Assembly (NCBI GenBank): GCA_031266295.1
Contig: JAISBH010000302.1
Coordinates: 1 to 5,628 of the forward strand
Length of the DNA stretch: 5,628 nt
Direction: 5' to 3'
DNA from: Oscillospiraceae bacterium
GTDB taxonomy: Bacteria > Bacillota > Clostridia > Christensenellales > Aristaeellaceae
The position numbers and the translations under genes were made by a program. The notes beneath the pieces were generated by a model. It was not told the origin of the DNA and ran no database searches. It worked only from the letters and a program-made list of their open reading frames with translations. This document shows positions 1 through 5,628 of this stretch, in pieces. Position 1 is the first letter of the stretch, and each line of letters starts with the position of its first letter.

Positions 1-14
1 CCCCCCCCCCCCCC
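1..14. repeat. poly-C homopolymer at left edge
   Basis: The window opens with 14 consecutive C residues and then changes abruptly to ordinary mixed sequence. The run touches the window edge, so its true length is unknown. It has no coding or regulatory role that I can support. A terminal C (or G) homopolymer is typical of a contig-end artefact, for example the reverse complement of a poly-G read tail. A real homopolymer tract cannot be excluded. Confidence 0.75.
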
Positions 15-42
15 GCGATCTTTTGCGACCAGGCCCAATCAA

Positions 43-50
43 TTTTGAGG
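43..50 (+). promoter_or_regulatory. ribosome binding site that decides the GH2 start
   Basis: The sequence TTTTGAGG ends at base 50, and GAGG (47-50) is the Shine-Dalgarno core. Two in-frame ATG codons follow. The one at 52 is only 1 nt from the core, too close for normal initiation. The one at 58 is 7 nt away, which is near ideal, so initiation at 58 is favoured. No -35/-10 pair is recognisable in the roughly 37 bases of non-homopolymer sequence upstream. Confidence 0.6.
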
Positions 51-57
51 TATGACT

Positions 58-2973
58 ATGGATCCGCGCAGATCCTTGTCCGCCAATCAGGGCTGGCGTT
101 TTTACCGCGGCGAACCGCCTTCAGGGCGGGACGACGTCGTAGCGCGAAGCGACGCGAAAGCGCCGTATGACACTGGATATGACGACTCCAACTGGGAGGT
201 CGTTAACTTGCCCCATACAGTACGCGTCGAGCGGATGATGACGTCGGGCGGGCTTAATTATCAGGGCGAAGCATGGTACCGCAAACGTTTCGTTATATCT
301 GCGGAGATGGCTGCATTGGATCTGCTGTTCGAGCTTGAGGGTGTAATGCAGCGGGCGGACGCGTGGCTGGACGGACAGCCGCTCGGTTTCCGCGAAGGCG
401 GATTCCTGCCTCAGGCGTTCGATCTAACGGGAAAATTAACGCCGGACACTGAGCACCTGCTTGTTATTCGCGCGGATAACTCCGATATGTCGGACGTGCC
501 GCCTGGAAAGCCGCAAGGCGCGCTGGACTTCAACTACTTCGGTGGTCTGTACCGCGACGCGTGGCTTCACGCCGCCGGTAAAGTACGCTTCTCCTATGCG
601 GCGCACGAAGGCAAGCCCGCGTCCGGGGGGCTGTTCGTGACATATCCTGAAGTCACGCCGAACCGCGCGCTTGTTAGGGTTAAGGCTCACGCGATGAATC
701 ACACCGACAGTGACGTCAGCGTTCAAGCGTGTTTTGTCCTCACATCGCCGGATGGACGAGAGTTTGCGCAGCAGAGCGACCTGATTAATATTAAGGCGGG
801 CGGGGATGCGGAAACTACAGTTGACATAATCGTATCCGATCCCATGCTGTGGCACCCGCATCACCCGCATTTGCATCGGCTGTCCTCTCAGTTGATCAGC
901 GGCAGGGGAGAAACGCTGGACGAGGCAACGGAGCGGTTGGGCATTCGCAGCATCGCGTTTACTGCTGAAGGCTTCAGGATAAACGGTGAGCCGCTGTTCC
1001 TATCAGGCGCGAACAGGCACCAAGAGTACCCCTTCGTCGGTTTCGCGCTGACCGACAGCGTCCAAAAGCGCGACGCGGCCGCGCTGCGTGAAGCCGGAAT
1101 GATCGCGATCCGAACAGGGCATTATCCGCAGGATCGCGCTTTTATGGACGCGTGCGACGAATTGGGGCTGCTGTGCATCATTCCGACGCCGGGGTGGCAG
1201 GTCCATCCGAACAGCGTAAAATTTGACGAGCAAAGTTTCACAAATACGAGGCGGCTGATACGATATAACCGCAATCACCCCAGCGCCGCCATGTGGGAAC
1301 CTATACTGAACGAAACAGATTACCCTGAATACTTCGCGAAGGCACAACTTGAGATTGTACGCGAAGAAACAGACGGCACAGGTTGGTGCGCCTGCGATGG
1401 GCATTACGCGTACTCCAGTCATTACCCGGTAAACTATAGTTTCATGCGCGGAGGATCAGATAAACCCGCGTTCGTGCGCGAGTACGGCGACGCTTTCACG
1501 GAGCAGTTCGGGCCGACGGGTACTGTCCGCCGTGTCAGGCGCGGAGAGAATACGGGGTTTTACAGGGGCGGAGAGAGGATGATGATCCGCTCCGCCGAAG
1601 AGCGGTTTGAGGATTTCTATCGGCTGCGTTCAACGCCAGGGTTAAACGGAGCGACGATGTGGGCGGGCATCGACCACAACAGAGGTTACGACCTGAACGA
1701 GTCGCCATGCGGTATGCTAGACCTGCTGCGACTTCCGAAATACACTTATGAAGTGTACGCGTGTCAGCAGGATCCGCACCAAACTGAGCCGCGCGTATTC
1801 ATCGCCAACCAATGGACGGCAAACTCTCCGCGCGACATCGTTGTGTATACAAACTGCGACGCGGTGCGGCTGTCGGTTAACGGCCGTGAAGCTGCCACCC
1901 TTACTGTTAAAGAAGGGTGGGCGAATACGCGCGTCTATGCCGGAGCGTCATACAGCTGGCGGTTCGGTTCGGAAGTATCAAATCAATCGATACCAGAAGG
2001 TGTGCATCCTCCCCTGACATTCAAAGGCATACCTTTCGAGGCGGGAGAGCTGACCGCCGAAGCCATCCTGGACGGGCATCCCGCAGCCGTCTTCAGTGTC
2101 CGCACATCCGGCGTTCCCGTTAAGCTGTCGCTCAAGCCGCACTGGTCGGGCGTAAGTGAATGGATCGCCGACGGCAGCGACTTGCTGATGGCGCATGTGT
2201 ACGCGCAAGACGCTAACGGTACTGTCGTCTGCACGGATGAGCGCGAAATATCGTTTACCATCGATGGCTGCGCTTCTATTGTCGGCGACGGCGATGTTTG
2301 GGCGGGAACCAACCCTGTACACCTAGAAGCTGGAGCGTCCGGTGTTCTTCTAAGAGCCGGAGTCACTCCTGGGAAGGTGACGCTGAAGGCGGAAGCCATT
2401 GGACTTGAAAGCGCTGAAATTACACTGAATACCGTGCCTAATCCGATCGCGCTGCTTCAGGGACCTGCCGAGAAGGCGCCCGCCTTGAAGCCTGTTTACT
2501 CAGCCGATCGCAAGGAACGCTTTTCAGTGATAAATCAAATGCGCGTGGAATCATGGTATAAGCTGGATTTGGGGAAAGGTCAGCCCGTTACAGCGTCTTC
2601 ATATCAGGAAGGGTATCCTCCAGAGAACGCGGCGCGGGGTATCGCTGCCGAACCATGGATTGCCTCAAGCGCAAACCTGCCTCAGTGGTGGCAGTGCGAC
2701 TTTGGAACACCAGCGTGGTTCTTCGGCGCGACCGTCTACTGGCAGCATGACGGGCTGTGGTATGACTTTGACATCAGCATTTCCGACGACGGTGAGAGTT
2801 GGCGGATAGCCGCGTCCAGCCGCGCGTCGGGGCAGTCATATGTCCCTGTTCATCTGGAGGAACCAGCGCTCACGCGGTTCGCGCGGATTACCGCGCGGGG
2901 CGTTTCCGGCGGTCAAGTGCCCATTGGCATCAATATGGTTGAGTTGCACGGGAGGAAACCCGTGAGCGCATAA
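58..2973 (+). CDS. glycoside hydrolase family 2 protein (beta-galactosidase-like) with C-terminal discoidin domain
   Basis: Predicted retaining exo-glycosidase of GH2, 971 aa from ATG 58 (973 from ATG 52). Domains by eye: N-terminal jelly roll about 8-175 (GEAWYRKRF, FGGLYRDAWL), Ig-like sandwich about 188-300, TIM barrel about 301-573, DUF4982-like region about 578-688, GH2 C5-like Ig domain about 690-794, and an F5/8 type C (discoidin/CBM32-like) domain about 841-965. Barrel signatures are NRH at 319-321 (compare LacZ GVNRHE), GHYP with H355, and PGWQ near 380. The likely acid/base is E419 in ILNET (codon 1312-1314). The likely nucleophile is E475 in VREYGD (codon 1480-1482). W535 lies in the late-barrel MWAGID motif. 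The N-terminus is polar with no signal peptide, so a cytoplasmic location is inferred. It precedes a sugar transporter by 44 nt and probably acts on the imported oligosaccharide. The family is secure; the sugar specificity (galactoside, glucuronide or other) is not. Confidence 0.93.
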   Translation: MDPRRSLSANQGWRFYRGEPPSGRDDVVARSDAKAPYDTGYDDSNWEVVNLPHTVRVERMMTSGGLNYQGEAWYRKRFVISAEMAALDLLFELEGVMQRADAWLDGQPLGFREGGFLPQAFDLTGKLTPDTEHLLVIRADNSDMSDVPPGKPQGALDFNYFGGLYRDAWLHAAGKVRFSYAAHEGKPASGGLFVTYPEVTPNRALVRVKAHAMNHTDSDVSVQACFVLTSPDGREFAQQSDLINIKAGGDAETTVDIIVSDPMLWHPHHPHLHRLSSQLISGRGETLDEATERLGIRSIAFTAEGFRINGEPLFLSGANRHQEYPFVGFALTDSVQKRDAAALREAGMIAIRTGHYPQDRAFMDACDELGLLCIIPTPGWQVHPNSVKFDEQSFTNTRRLIRYNRNHPSAAMWEPILNETDYPEYFAKAQLEIVREETDGTGWCACDGHYAYSSHYPVNYSFMRGGSDKPAFVREYGDAFTEQFGPTGTVRRVRRGENTGFYRGGERMMIRSAEERFEDFYRLRSTPGLNGATMWAGIDHNRGYDLNESPCGMLDLLRLPKYTYEVYACQQDPHQTEPRVFIANQWTANSPRDIVVYTNCDAVRLSVNGREAATLTVKEGWANTRVYAGASYSWRFGSEVSNQSIPEGVHPPLTFKGIPFEAGELTAEAILDGHPAAVFSVRTSGVPVKLSLKPHWSGVSEWIADGSDLLMAHVYAQDANGTVVCTDEREISFTIDGCASIVGDGDVWAGTNPVHLEAGASGVLLRAGVTPGKVTLKAEAIGLESAEITLNTVPNPIALLQGPAEKAPALKPVYSADRKERFSVINQMRVESWYKLDLGKGQPVTASSYQEGYPPENAARGIAAEPWIASSANLPQWWQCDFGTPAWFFGATVYWQHDGLWYDFDISISDDGESWRIAASSRASGQSYVPVHLEEPALTRFARITARGVSGGQVPIGINMVELHGRKPVSA

Positions 2974-3004
2974 TCCCGCAAACCACTAAAAATCTCAAGG
3001 GAAA

Positions 3005-3009
3005 AGGAG
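3005..3009 (+). promoter_or_regulatory. ribosome binding site of the binding-protein gene
   Basis: AGGAG lies 8 nt before ATG 3018, in the 44-nt spacer after the GH2 stop codon. It fixes the start of the binding protein at the codon beginning the signal peptide. The spacer has no recognisable promoter or terminator, which supports co-transcription with the GH2 gene. Confidence 0.75.
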
Positions 3010-3017
3010 ACAGAACT

Positions 3018-4541
3018 ATGAAACGCAGTAAGTGTTCCCTGCTCTGGCTGGCGGTGGCGCTGGCGATGGCGATGGTTATCGGCGTCGCTGGAGCGGCAGC
3101 CGCGCCGTCGCCGGACATCTCAAAGCATGTGAAGCTGACAATGTATCTGCTGGGCGATGAGCAGACCGACGAGGCGAAGGTACTTGAAGCGCTCAACGTA
3201 CAGCTTCAAGAGAAGCTGAACGTCACGCTGGATGTTAAGTACCTGTCATGGGGCGATTACATGACGAAGTATTCGCTCATACTGGCGGCAGGTGAAGGCG
3301 TCGACCTTATCTACACATCCTCGTGGGCGTTCTTCACCACCGAGGCGAATAAAGGCGCGTTCTTTGAACTGACACCGGAATTCCTTGAGACCTATATGCC
3401 TTTGACAATGGCGTCTCAGGCTGAGGCTAGCTGGAGTCAAGCGTCTATCGGAGGCAAGATATTCGCGGTGCCGCGCAACAATACGGGTCTCGAGTTTGAG
3501 AGCTATGTAATGATCCGCAAGGATCTGCGCGAGAAGTATGGCATGGAACCGCCTAACAGTTTGGAAACGCTGGAGGCGTACTTCAAGGCCGTTGTTGACA
3601 ACGAGCAGGGTATTCTGCCGTATGCCGCGGATTATGACGCGGGCGGTTTCTACGCCGAGGCATTCTCGCAGCCGAACTCGTACTGGGGCGTAGGCCCGGG
3701 TTGGGGGTATTCATATACTGAAACGGGCACGGGCGCTCCTGAATTCGATCAGTTGGAGTACACGTGGCTCAGCGAGCGCATCATCCCGTATTTTGAGCTG
3801 ATGCAGAAGTGGGCGAACATGGGCTTCTGGTCCAAGAACGCCATATCCAATCAGGAAGCGACGCGCGGAGCGTTTGAAAATGGCAAGTCCGCCTCGCTTG
3901 GGCAGAACCCCGGCACGCTGTATAACGCTGGAAAGAATCTGTCCAAGAACAATCCCGAATGGACATATGAGGTTTTGGACGTAAACCCCGGTACGCCCCG
4001 CCAAGCGTCCATGTACAACGGCGATATGATTGCCATTGCGGACGCGTCCGCGAATCCGGAACGCGCCGCGATGCTGCTTGATCTTCTCAAGAATGACCTT
4101 GACGTATATCTGGGCCTCGTTGGCGGCATAGAAGGCGAGCATTACGTCATAAACGAGGATGGATCGCGCGGCCCCGGCCCGAGCGCGGAAAAGTACACGT
4201 GGGATCCTGGCACATGGGGGCTGCGCTGGAACGACAGCCTGCTGCCCGTAGACGCGAGCGCGTCGCCGGAGCAGACCGCGTTTGAGAGAGAACAGAAGGT
4301 TCTGCTCATTTCACCTGAGAGCACAAACTTCATTTTCGACAGCGAACCCGTAAAGAACGAGTATGCCGCGCTGACGGCTCTGTCTGACGAATATACCGAC
4401 ATGTTCCATCTGGGAATTGTGGCCGATATCCGCGCCACTCAGGCCGAATGGAAAGCCAAGGCGGAAGCCGCAGGCCTTGCGGTTGTTGAGGCTGAGCTTA
4501 AGACACAGTATGAGGCGTGGAAAGCCACTTTGGGAGACTGA
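3018..4541 (+). CDS. extracellular sugar-binding protein of an ABC transporter (LplA type, DUF3502 C-terminus)
   Basis: 507-aa solute-binding protein of a carbohydrate ABC importer; it would capture the oligosaccharide outside the membrane and deliver it to the permeases encoded next. Residues 1-28 form a signal peptide: basic MKRSK, a hydrophobic stretch about 7-24, and an Ala-rich end with likely cleavage after A28 (AAA|AP). The mature start (residues 38-100) has the family 1 binding-protein pattern, a beta-strand (VKLTMYLLGD) then a helix, then SWGDYMTKYSLILAAGEGVD. The middle has the SMYNGDMIAIAD strand (331-342) and the GGIEGEHYVINEDG segment (369-382). The end (about 436-507) has FIFDSEPVKNEYAAL and a terminal helix ending in YEAWKATLGD, typical of LplA/DUF3502 proteins. 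Length fits this group (about 500-550 aa). Oddity: the only cysteine is C6, before the hydrophobic core, so there is no lipobox and lipid anchoring is not predicted. The ligand is unknown; the adjacent GH2 suggests a glycoside. Confidence 0.93.
   Translation: MKRSKCSLLWLAVALAMAMVIGVAGAAAAPSPDISKHVKLTMYLLGDEQTDEAKVLEALNVQLQEKLNVTLDVKYLSWGDYMTKYSLILAAGEGVDLIYTSSWAFFTTEANKGAFFELTPEFLETYMPLTMASQAEASWSQASIGGKIFAVPRNNTGLEFESYVMIRKDLREKYGMEPPNSLETLEAYFKAVVDNEQGILPYAADYDAGGFYAEAFSQPNSYWGVGPGWGYSYTETGTGAPEFDQLEYTWLSERIIPYFELMQKWANMGFWSKNAISNQEATRGAFENGKSASLGQNPGTLYNAGKNLSKNNPEWTYEVLDVNPGTPRQASMYNGDMIAIADASANPERAAMLLDLLKNDLDVYLGLVGGIEGEHYVINEDGSRGPGPSAEKYTWDPGTWGLRWNDSLLPVDASASPEQTAFEREQKVLLISPESTNFIFDSEPVKNEYAALTALSDEYTDMFHLGIVADIRATQAEWKAKAEAAGLAVVEAELKTQYEAWKATLGD
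3048..3071 (+). repeat. imperfect hexamer repeat (NTGGCG)x4 in the signal-peptide region
   Basis: Four consecutive in-frame hexamers of the form NTGGCG (CTGGCG, GTGGCG, CTGGCG, ATGGCG) are followed by a partial ATGG. They encode alternating hydrophobic residues LAVALAMA (residues 11-18) in the core of the signal peptide. The repeat may only reflect amino-acid composition, but the constant TGGCG shows that the wobble base of every Ala codon is G here. Confidence 0.6.
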
Positions 4542-4553
4542 CATCCATATTGT

Positions 4554-4590
4554 AGGCGCTTCCCGTCTTAAATCGAGGCGGGAAGCGCCT
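4554..4590 (+). terminator. 15-bp hairpin without T-tract between binding-protein and permease genes
   Basis: The left arm 4554-4568 pairs with the right arm 4576-4590 over 15 positions: 14 Watson-Crick pairs and one G-U (4566 with 4578). The loop is 7 nt (4569-4575). The stem starts 12 nt after the binding-protein stop and ends 33 nt before the permease ATG. It is followed by CCGGAGG rather than a run of T, so it is not a canonical intrinsic terminator. A better reading is an intra-operon stem that protects the 3' end of the binding-protein message or causes partial termination, giving more binding protein than permease. The structure is seen directly; the role is inferred. Confidence 0.7.
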
Positions 4591-4606
4591 CCGGAGGATA
4601 GATAAC

Positions 4607-4616
4607 AAGGAGGGTG
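4607..4616 (+). promoter_or_regulatory. strong ribosome binding site of the first permease gene
   Basis: AAGGAGGGTG lies upstream of ATG 4624, with 10 nt between the AAGGAGG core (ending at 4613) and the start codon. It is a near-perfect match to the 16S anti-SD. A second GGAGG at 4593-4597 has no start codon at a usable distance and lies in the palindrome CCTCCGGAGG (4588-4597). Confidence 0.75.
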
Positions 4617-4623
4617 AACCTAC

Positions 4624-5577
4624 ATGCAAGACAGCCGCGTATCAGCGCTGGCGGGGAATCGCGGGAAAACCTTCCGGCAGATCATACTCGATAACAGCGC
4701 GTTCCTGCTCATGATCGCCATCCCCGTCGTCTATGTGATCATATTCTCGTACATACCCATGGGCGGCGTGATTCTGGCGTTCAAAAATTACAAGTATCGC
4801 CTGGGTATTTTGGGAAGCCCGTGGGTCGGGTTGAACAACTTCAAGTTCTTCTTCATATCCGGCGCGGCTGGACGCACAATACGCAACACTCTGCTGTACA
4901 ACACGGCATTCATCGTGCTGGGCATGTTCACGGAGGTCGTGTTTGCTATAATCCTGAACGAGCTGCGCGGGCGCGGGTTCAAGAGAACCGCGCAATCGCT
5001 GATGCTGCTGCCGTTTTTCATCAGTTGGGTTGTGGTATCGTCAATTGTGTACAGCATAATCTCCTACGAGCATGGGTTGCTGAACAACATTATCACGGCG
5101 TTCGGGGGCTCGCCGGTAAACGTATACGCAAAGCCTACGGCATGGCCGTTTATAATGGTGTTCCTGAGGTTGTGGAAGGGCGCCGGGTACGGCTGTATCA
5201 TATATCTTGCAAACATTACATCCATCGACCCTGAAATATACGAAGCCGCCGAAATCGACGGCGCGAACATCTGGCAGAAAACGCGTTCCATCACGCTGCA
5301 GCATCTGCGCTCAACCATGGTGATAATGCTGTTGCTGGCAATGGGCGGCATGTTCAGGGGCGACTTTGGCATGTTCTACCAGATGGTTAAGAATAACGGA
5401 GTTCTCCTGCCGTATACCGACATAATCGACACATTCGTGTTCCGCGCGCTGCTGTCCAGCGCGGATGTGGGTATGTCAGCCGCAAGCGGCTTATTCCAAA
5501 GCCTTTTGTGCCTGATCACGATTCTTTCAGCCAACTTTGTCGTCACCAAAATCGACCCTGACTATGCGTTATTTTAA
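4624..5577 (+). CDS. sugar ABC transporter permease (LplB type)
   Basis: 317-aa inner-membrane permease of a carbohydrate ABC importer (binding-protein-dependent transport inner membrane component family). It would form the translocation channel with the second permease encoded just downstream. About six hydrophobic segments are visible: roughly 26-46, 89-113, 124-146, 174-198, 230-244 and 286-307. The LplB-type hallmark near the N-terminus is YIPMGGVILAFKNY followed by GILGSPWVGLNNF (43-73). The cytoplasmic EAA loop, which contacts the ATPase, is at about 207-226 (YEAAEIDGANIWQKTRSITL), with the conserved EAA and DGA. The C-terminus KIDPDYALF is the usual ending of this group. Length is typical. 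It follows the binding-protein gene by 82 nt containing a hairpin, and its stop overlaps the ribosome binding site of the next gene. The LplB-type assignment is secure; the transported sugar is not known. Confidence 0.95.
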   Translation: MQDSRVSALAGNRGKTFRQIILDNSAFLLMIAIPVVYVIIFSYIPMGGVILAFKNYKYRLGILGSPWVGLNNFKFFFISGAAGRTIRNTLLYNTAFIVLGMFTEVVFAIILNELRGRGFKRTAQSLMLLPFFISWVVVSSIVYSIISYEHGLLNNIITAFGGSPVNVYAKPTAWPFIMVFLRLWKGAGYGCIIYLANITSIDPEIYEAAEIDGANIWQKTRSITLQHLRSTMVIMLLLAMGGMFRGDFGMFYQMVKNNGVLLPYTDIIDTFVFRALLSSADVGMSAASGLFQSLLCLITILSANFVVTKIDPDYALF

Positions 5578-5585
5578 GGAGGTGG
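5576..5585 (+). promoter_or_regulatory. ribosome binding site of the second permease, overlapping the preceding stop
   Basis: AAGGAGGTGG begins within the TAA stop (5575-5577) of the first permease. The AGGAGG core ends at 5582. That leaves 10 nt to GTG 5593, the same spacing as at the first permease, but only 3 nt to ATG 5586. This supports the GTG start and suggests coupled translation of the two permeases. Confidence 0.75.
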
Positions 5586-5592
5586 ATGCTCT

Positions 5593-5628
5593 GTGGCACA
5601 GCAATTAACAGCACGACGGAGCAGCATC
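5593..5628 (+). CDS. start of a second sugar ABC transporter permease (LplC type, partial)
   Basis: Only the first 12 codons are present, reading MAQQLTARRSSI from GTG 5593 and open to the right edge. The evidence is context plus the start signal: a near-perfect ribosome binding site overlaps the first permease's stop, the spacer is 15 nt, and LplA-LplB-LplC gene order is standard for this transporter family. The polar N-terminus ending in basic RR is what such permeases show before their first membrane segment. The alternative ATG 5586, in another frame (MLCGTAINSTTEQH), is too close to the ribosome binding site. The product assignment is an inference from gene order and cannot be shown by 12 residues. 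Confidence 0.65.
   Translation, partial: MAQQLTARRSSI

Noticed and set aside
1..51. Promoter or catabolite-repression operator upstream of the GH2 gene
   Set aside because: After the poly-C run only about 37 bases remain, with no -35/-10 pair and no palindrome resembling a cre site.
1748..2123. Two + strand frames (1748-2017 and 1917-2123) inside the GH2 gene
   Set aside because: They are out-of-frame readings of conserved GH2 sequence, Arg/Ser-rich with no recognisable family. The GH2 frame continues through them with its expected C-terminal domains, so there is no frameshift.
436..2399. Several antisense open frames within the GH2 gene (for example 436-876, 1003-1422, 1978-2322 and 1983-2399)
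   Set aside because: They lie wholly opposite a strong GH2 reading frame, have biased compositions typical of shadow frames in GC-rich genes, show no recognisable domain, and have no convincing start signals.
3402..3430. TTGACA at 3402-3407 as a possible internal promoter -35 box
   Set aside because: About 17 nt downstream there is only GCTAGC-like sequence, a poor -10 match, and the site is inside the binding-protein coding region.
4554..4590. Canonical rho-independent terminator ending the operon after the binding protein
   Set aside because: The stem is strong but no T-run follows, and the downstream permease genes of the same transporter would then need a promoter that I cannot see in the remaining 33 nt.
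4821..5234. 137-codon + strand frame inside the first permease
   Set aside because: It overlaps the permease core, which has the family's hallmark motifs. The alternative product is rich in Arg/His/Val with no membrane segments or known motif.
1..5628. CRISPR array, tRNA/rRNA, insertion sequence, or a defence or otherwise novel system
   Set aside because: No spaced direct repeats, RNA-gene signatures, transposase motifs or terminal inverted repeats were seen. About 96% of the window is explained by the four sugar-locus genes.

Overview
The window holds part of a carbohydrate-utilisation locus, with every gene on the + strand. In order it contains a large cytoplasmic-looking glycoside hydrolase family 2 (GH2) enzyme (58-2973), an LplA-type sugar-binding protein with a signal peptide (3018-4541), an LplB-type ABC permease (4624-5577), and the first 12 codons of a second, probably LplC-type permease that runs off the right edge (from GTG 5593). 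The spacers are short (44, 82 and 15 nt). Each gene has a purine-rich ribosome binding site, and no convincing promoter or full intrinsic terminator is visible, so the four genes are probably co-transcribed. The promoter would then lie upstream of the window.

Organism: the sequence is moderately GC-rich (about 55% by eye), has strong AAGGAGG-type Shine-Dalgarno sites, and carries the LplA/LplB/LplC transporter type, which is abundant in Bacillota (Paenibacillaceae, Clostridia) and also occurs in Spirochaetota. The binding protein has no lipobox, which is unusual for a monoderm Bacillota and leaves a diderm lineage open. I cannot place it more precisely. The 14-C run at the left edge looks like a contig-end artefact and suggests a metagenomic or draft assembly.

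How the genes fit together: the binding protein would capture an oligosaccharide outside the membrane and the two permeases would import it. No ATPase is in view; systems of this type commonly use an ATPase encoded elsewhere (MsmK/MsmX-like). The GH2 enzyme, with no visible signal peptide, would then release terminal sugars inside the cell. The sugar cannot be named from sequence.

The most notable non-coding element is a 15-bp hairpin with no T-tract between the binding-protein and permease genes. It is well placed to stabilise the upstream message or reduce read-through. I see no CRISPR array, tRNA, rRNA, mobile element or new defence-type system. This looks like a fairly ordinary sugar uptake and hydrolysis operon with a few details worth checking.
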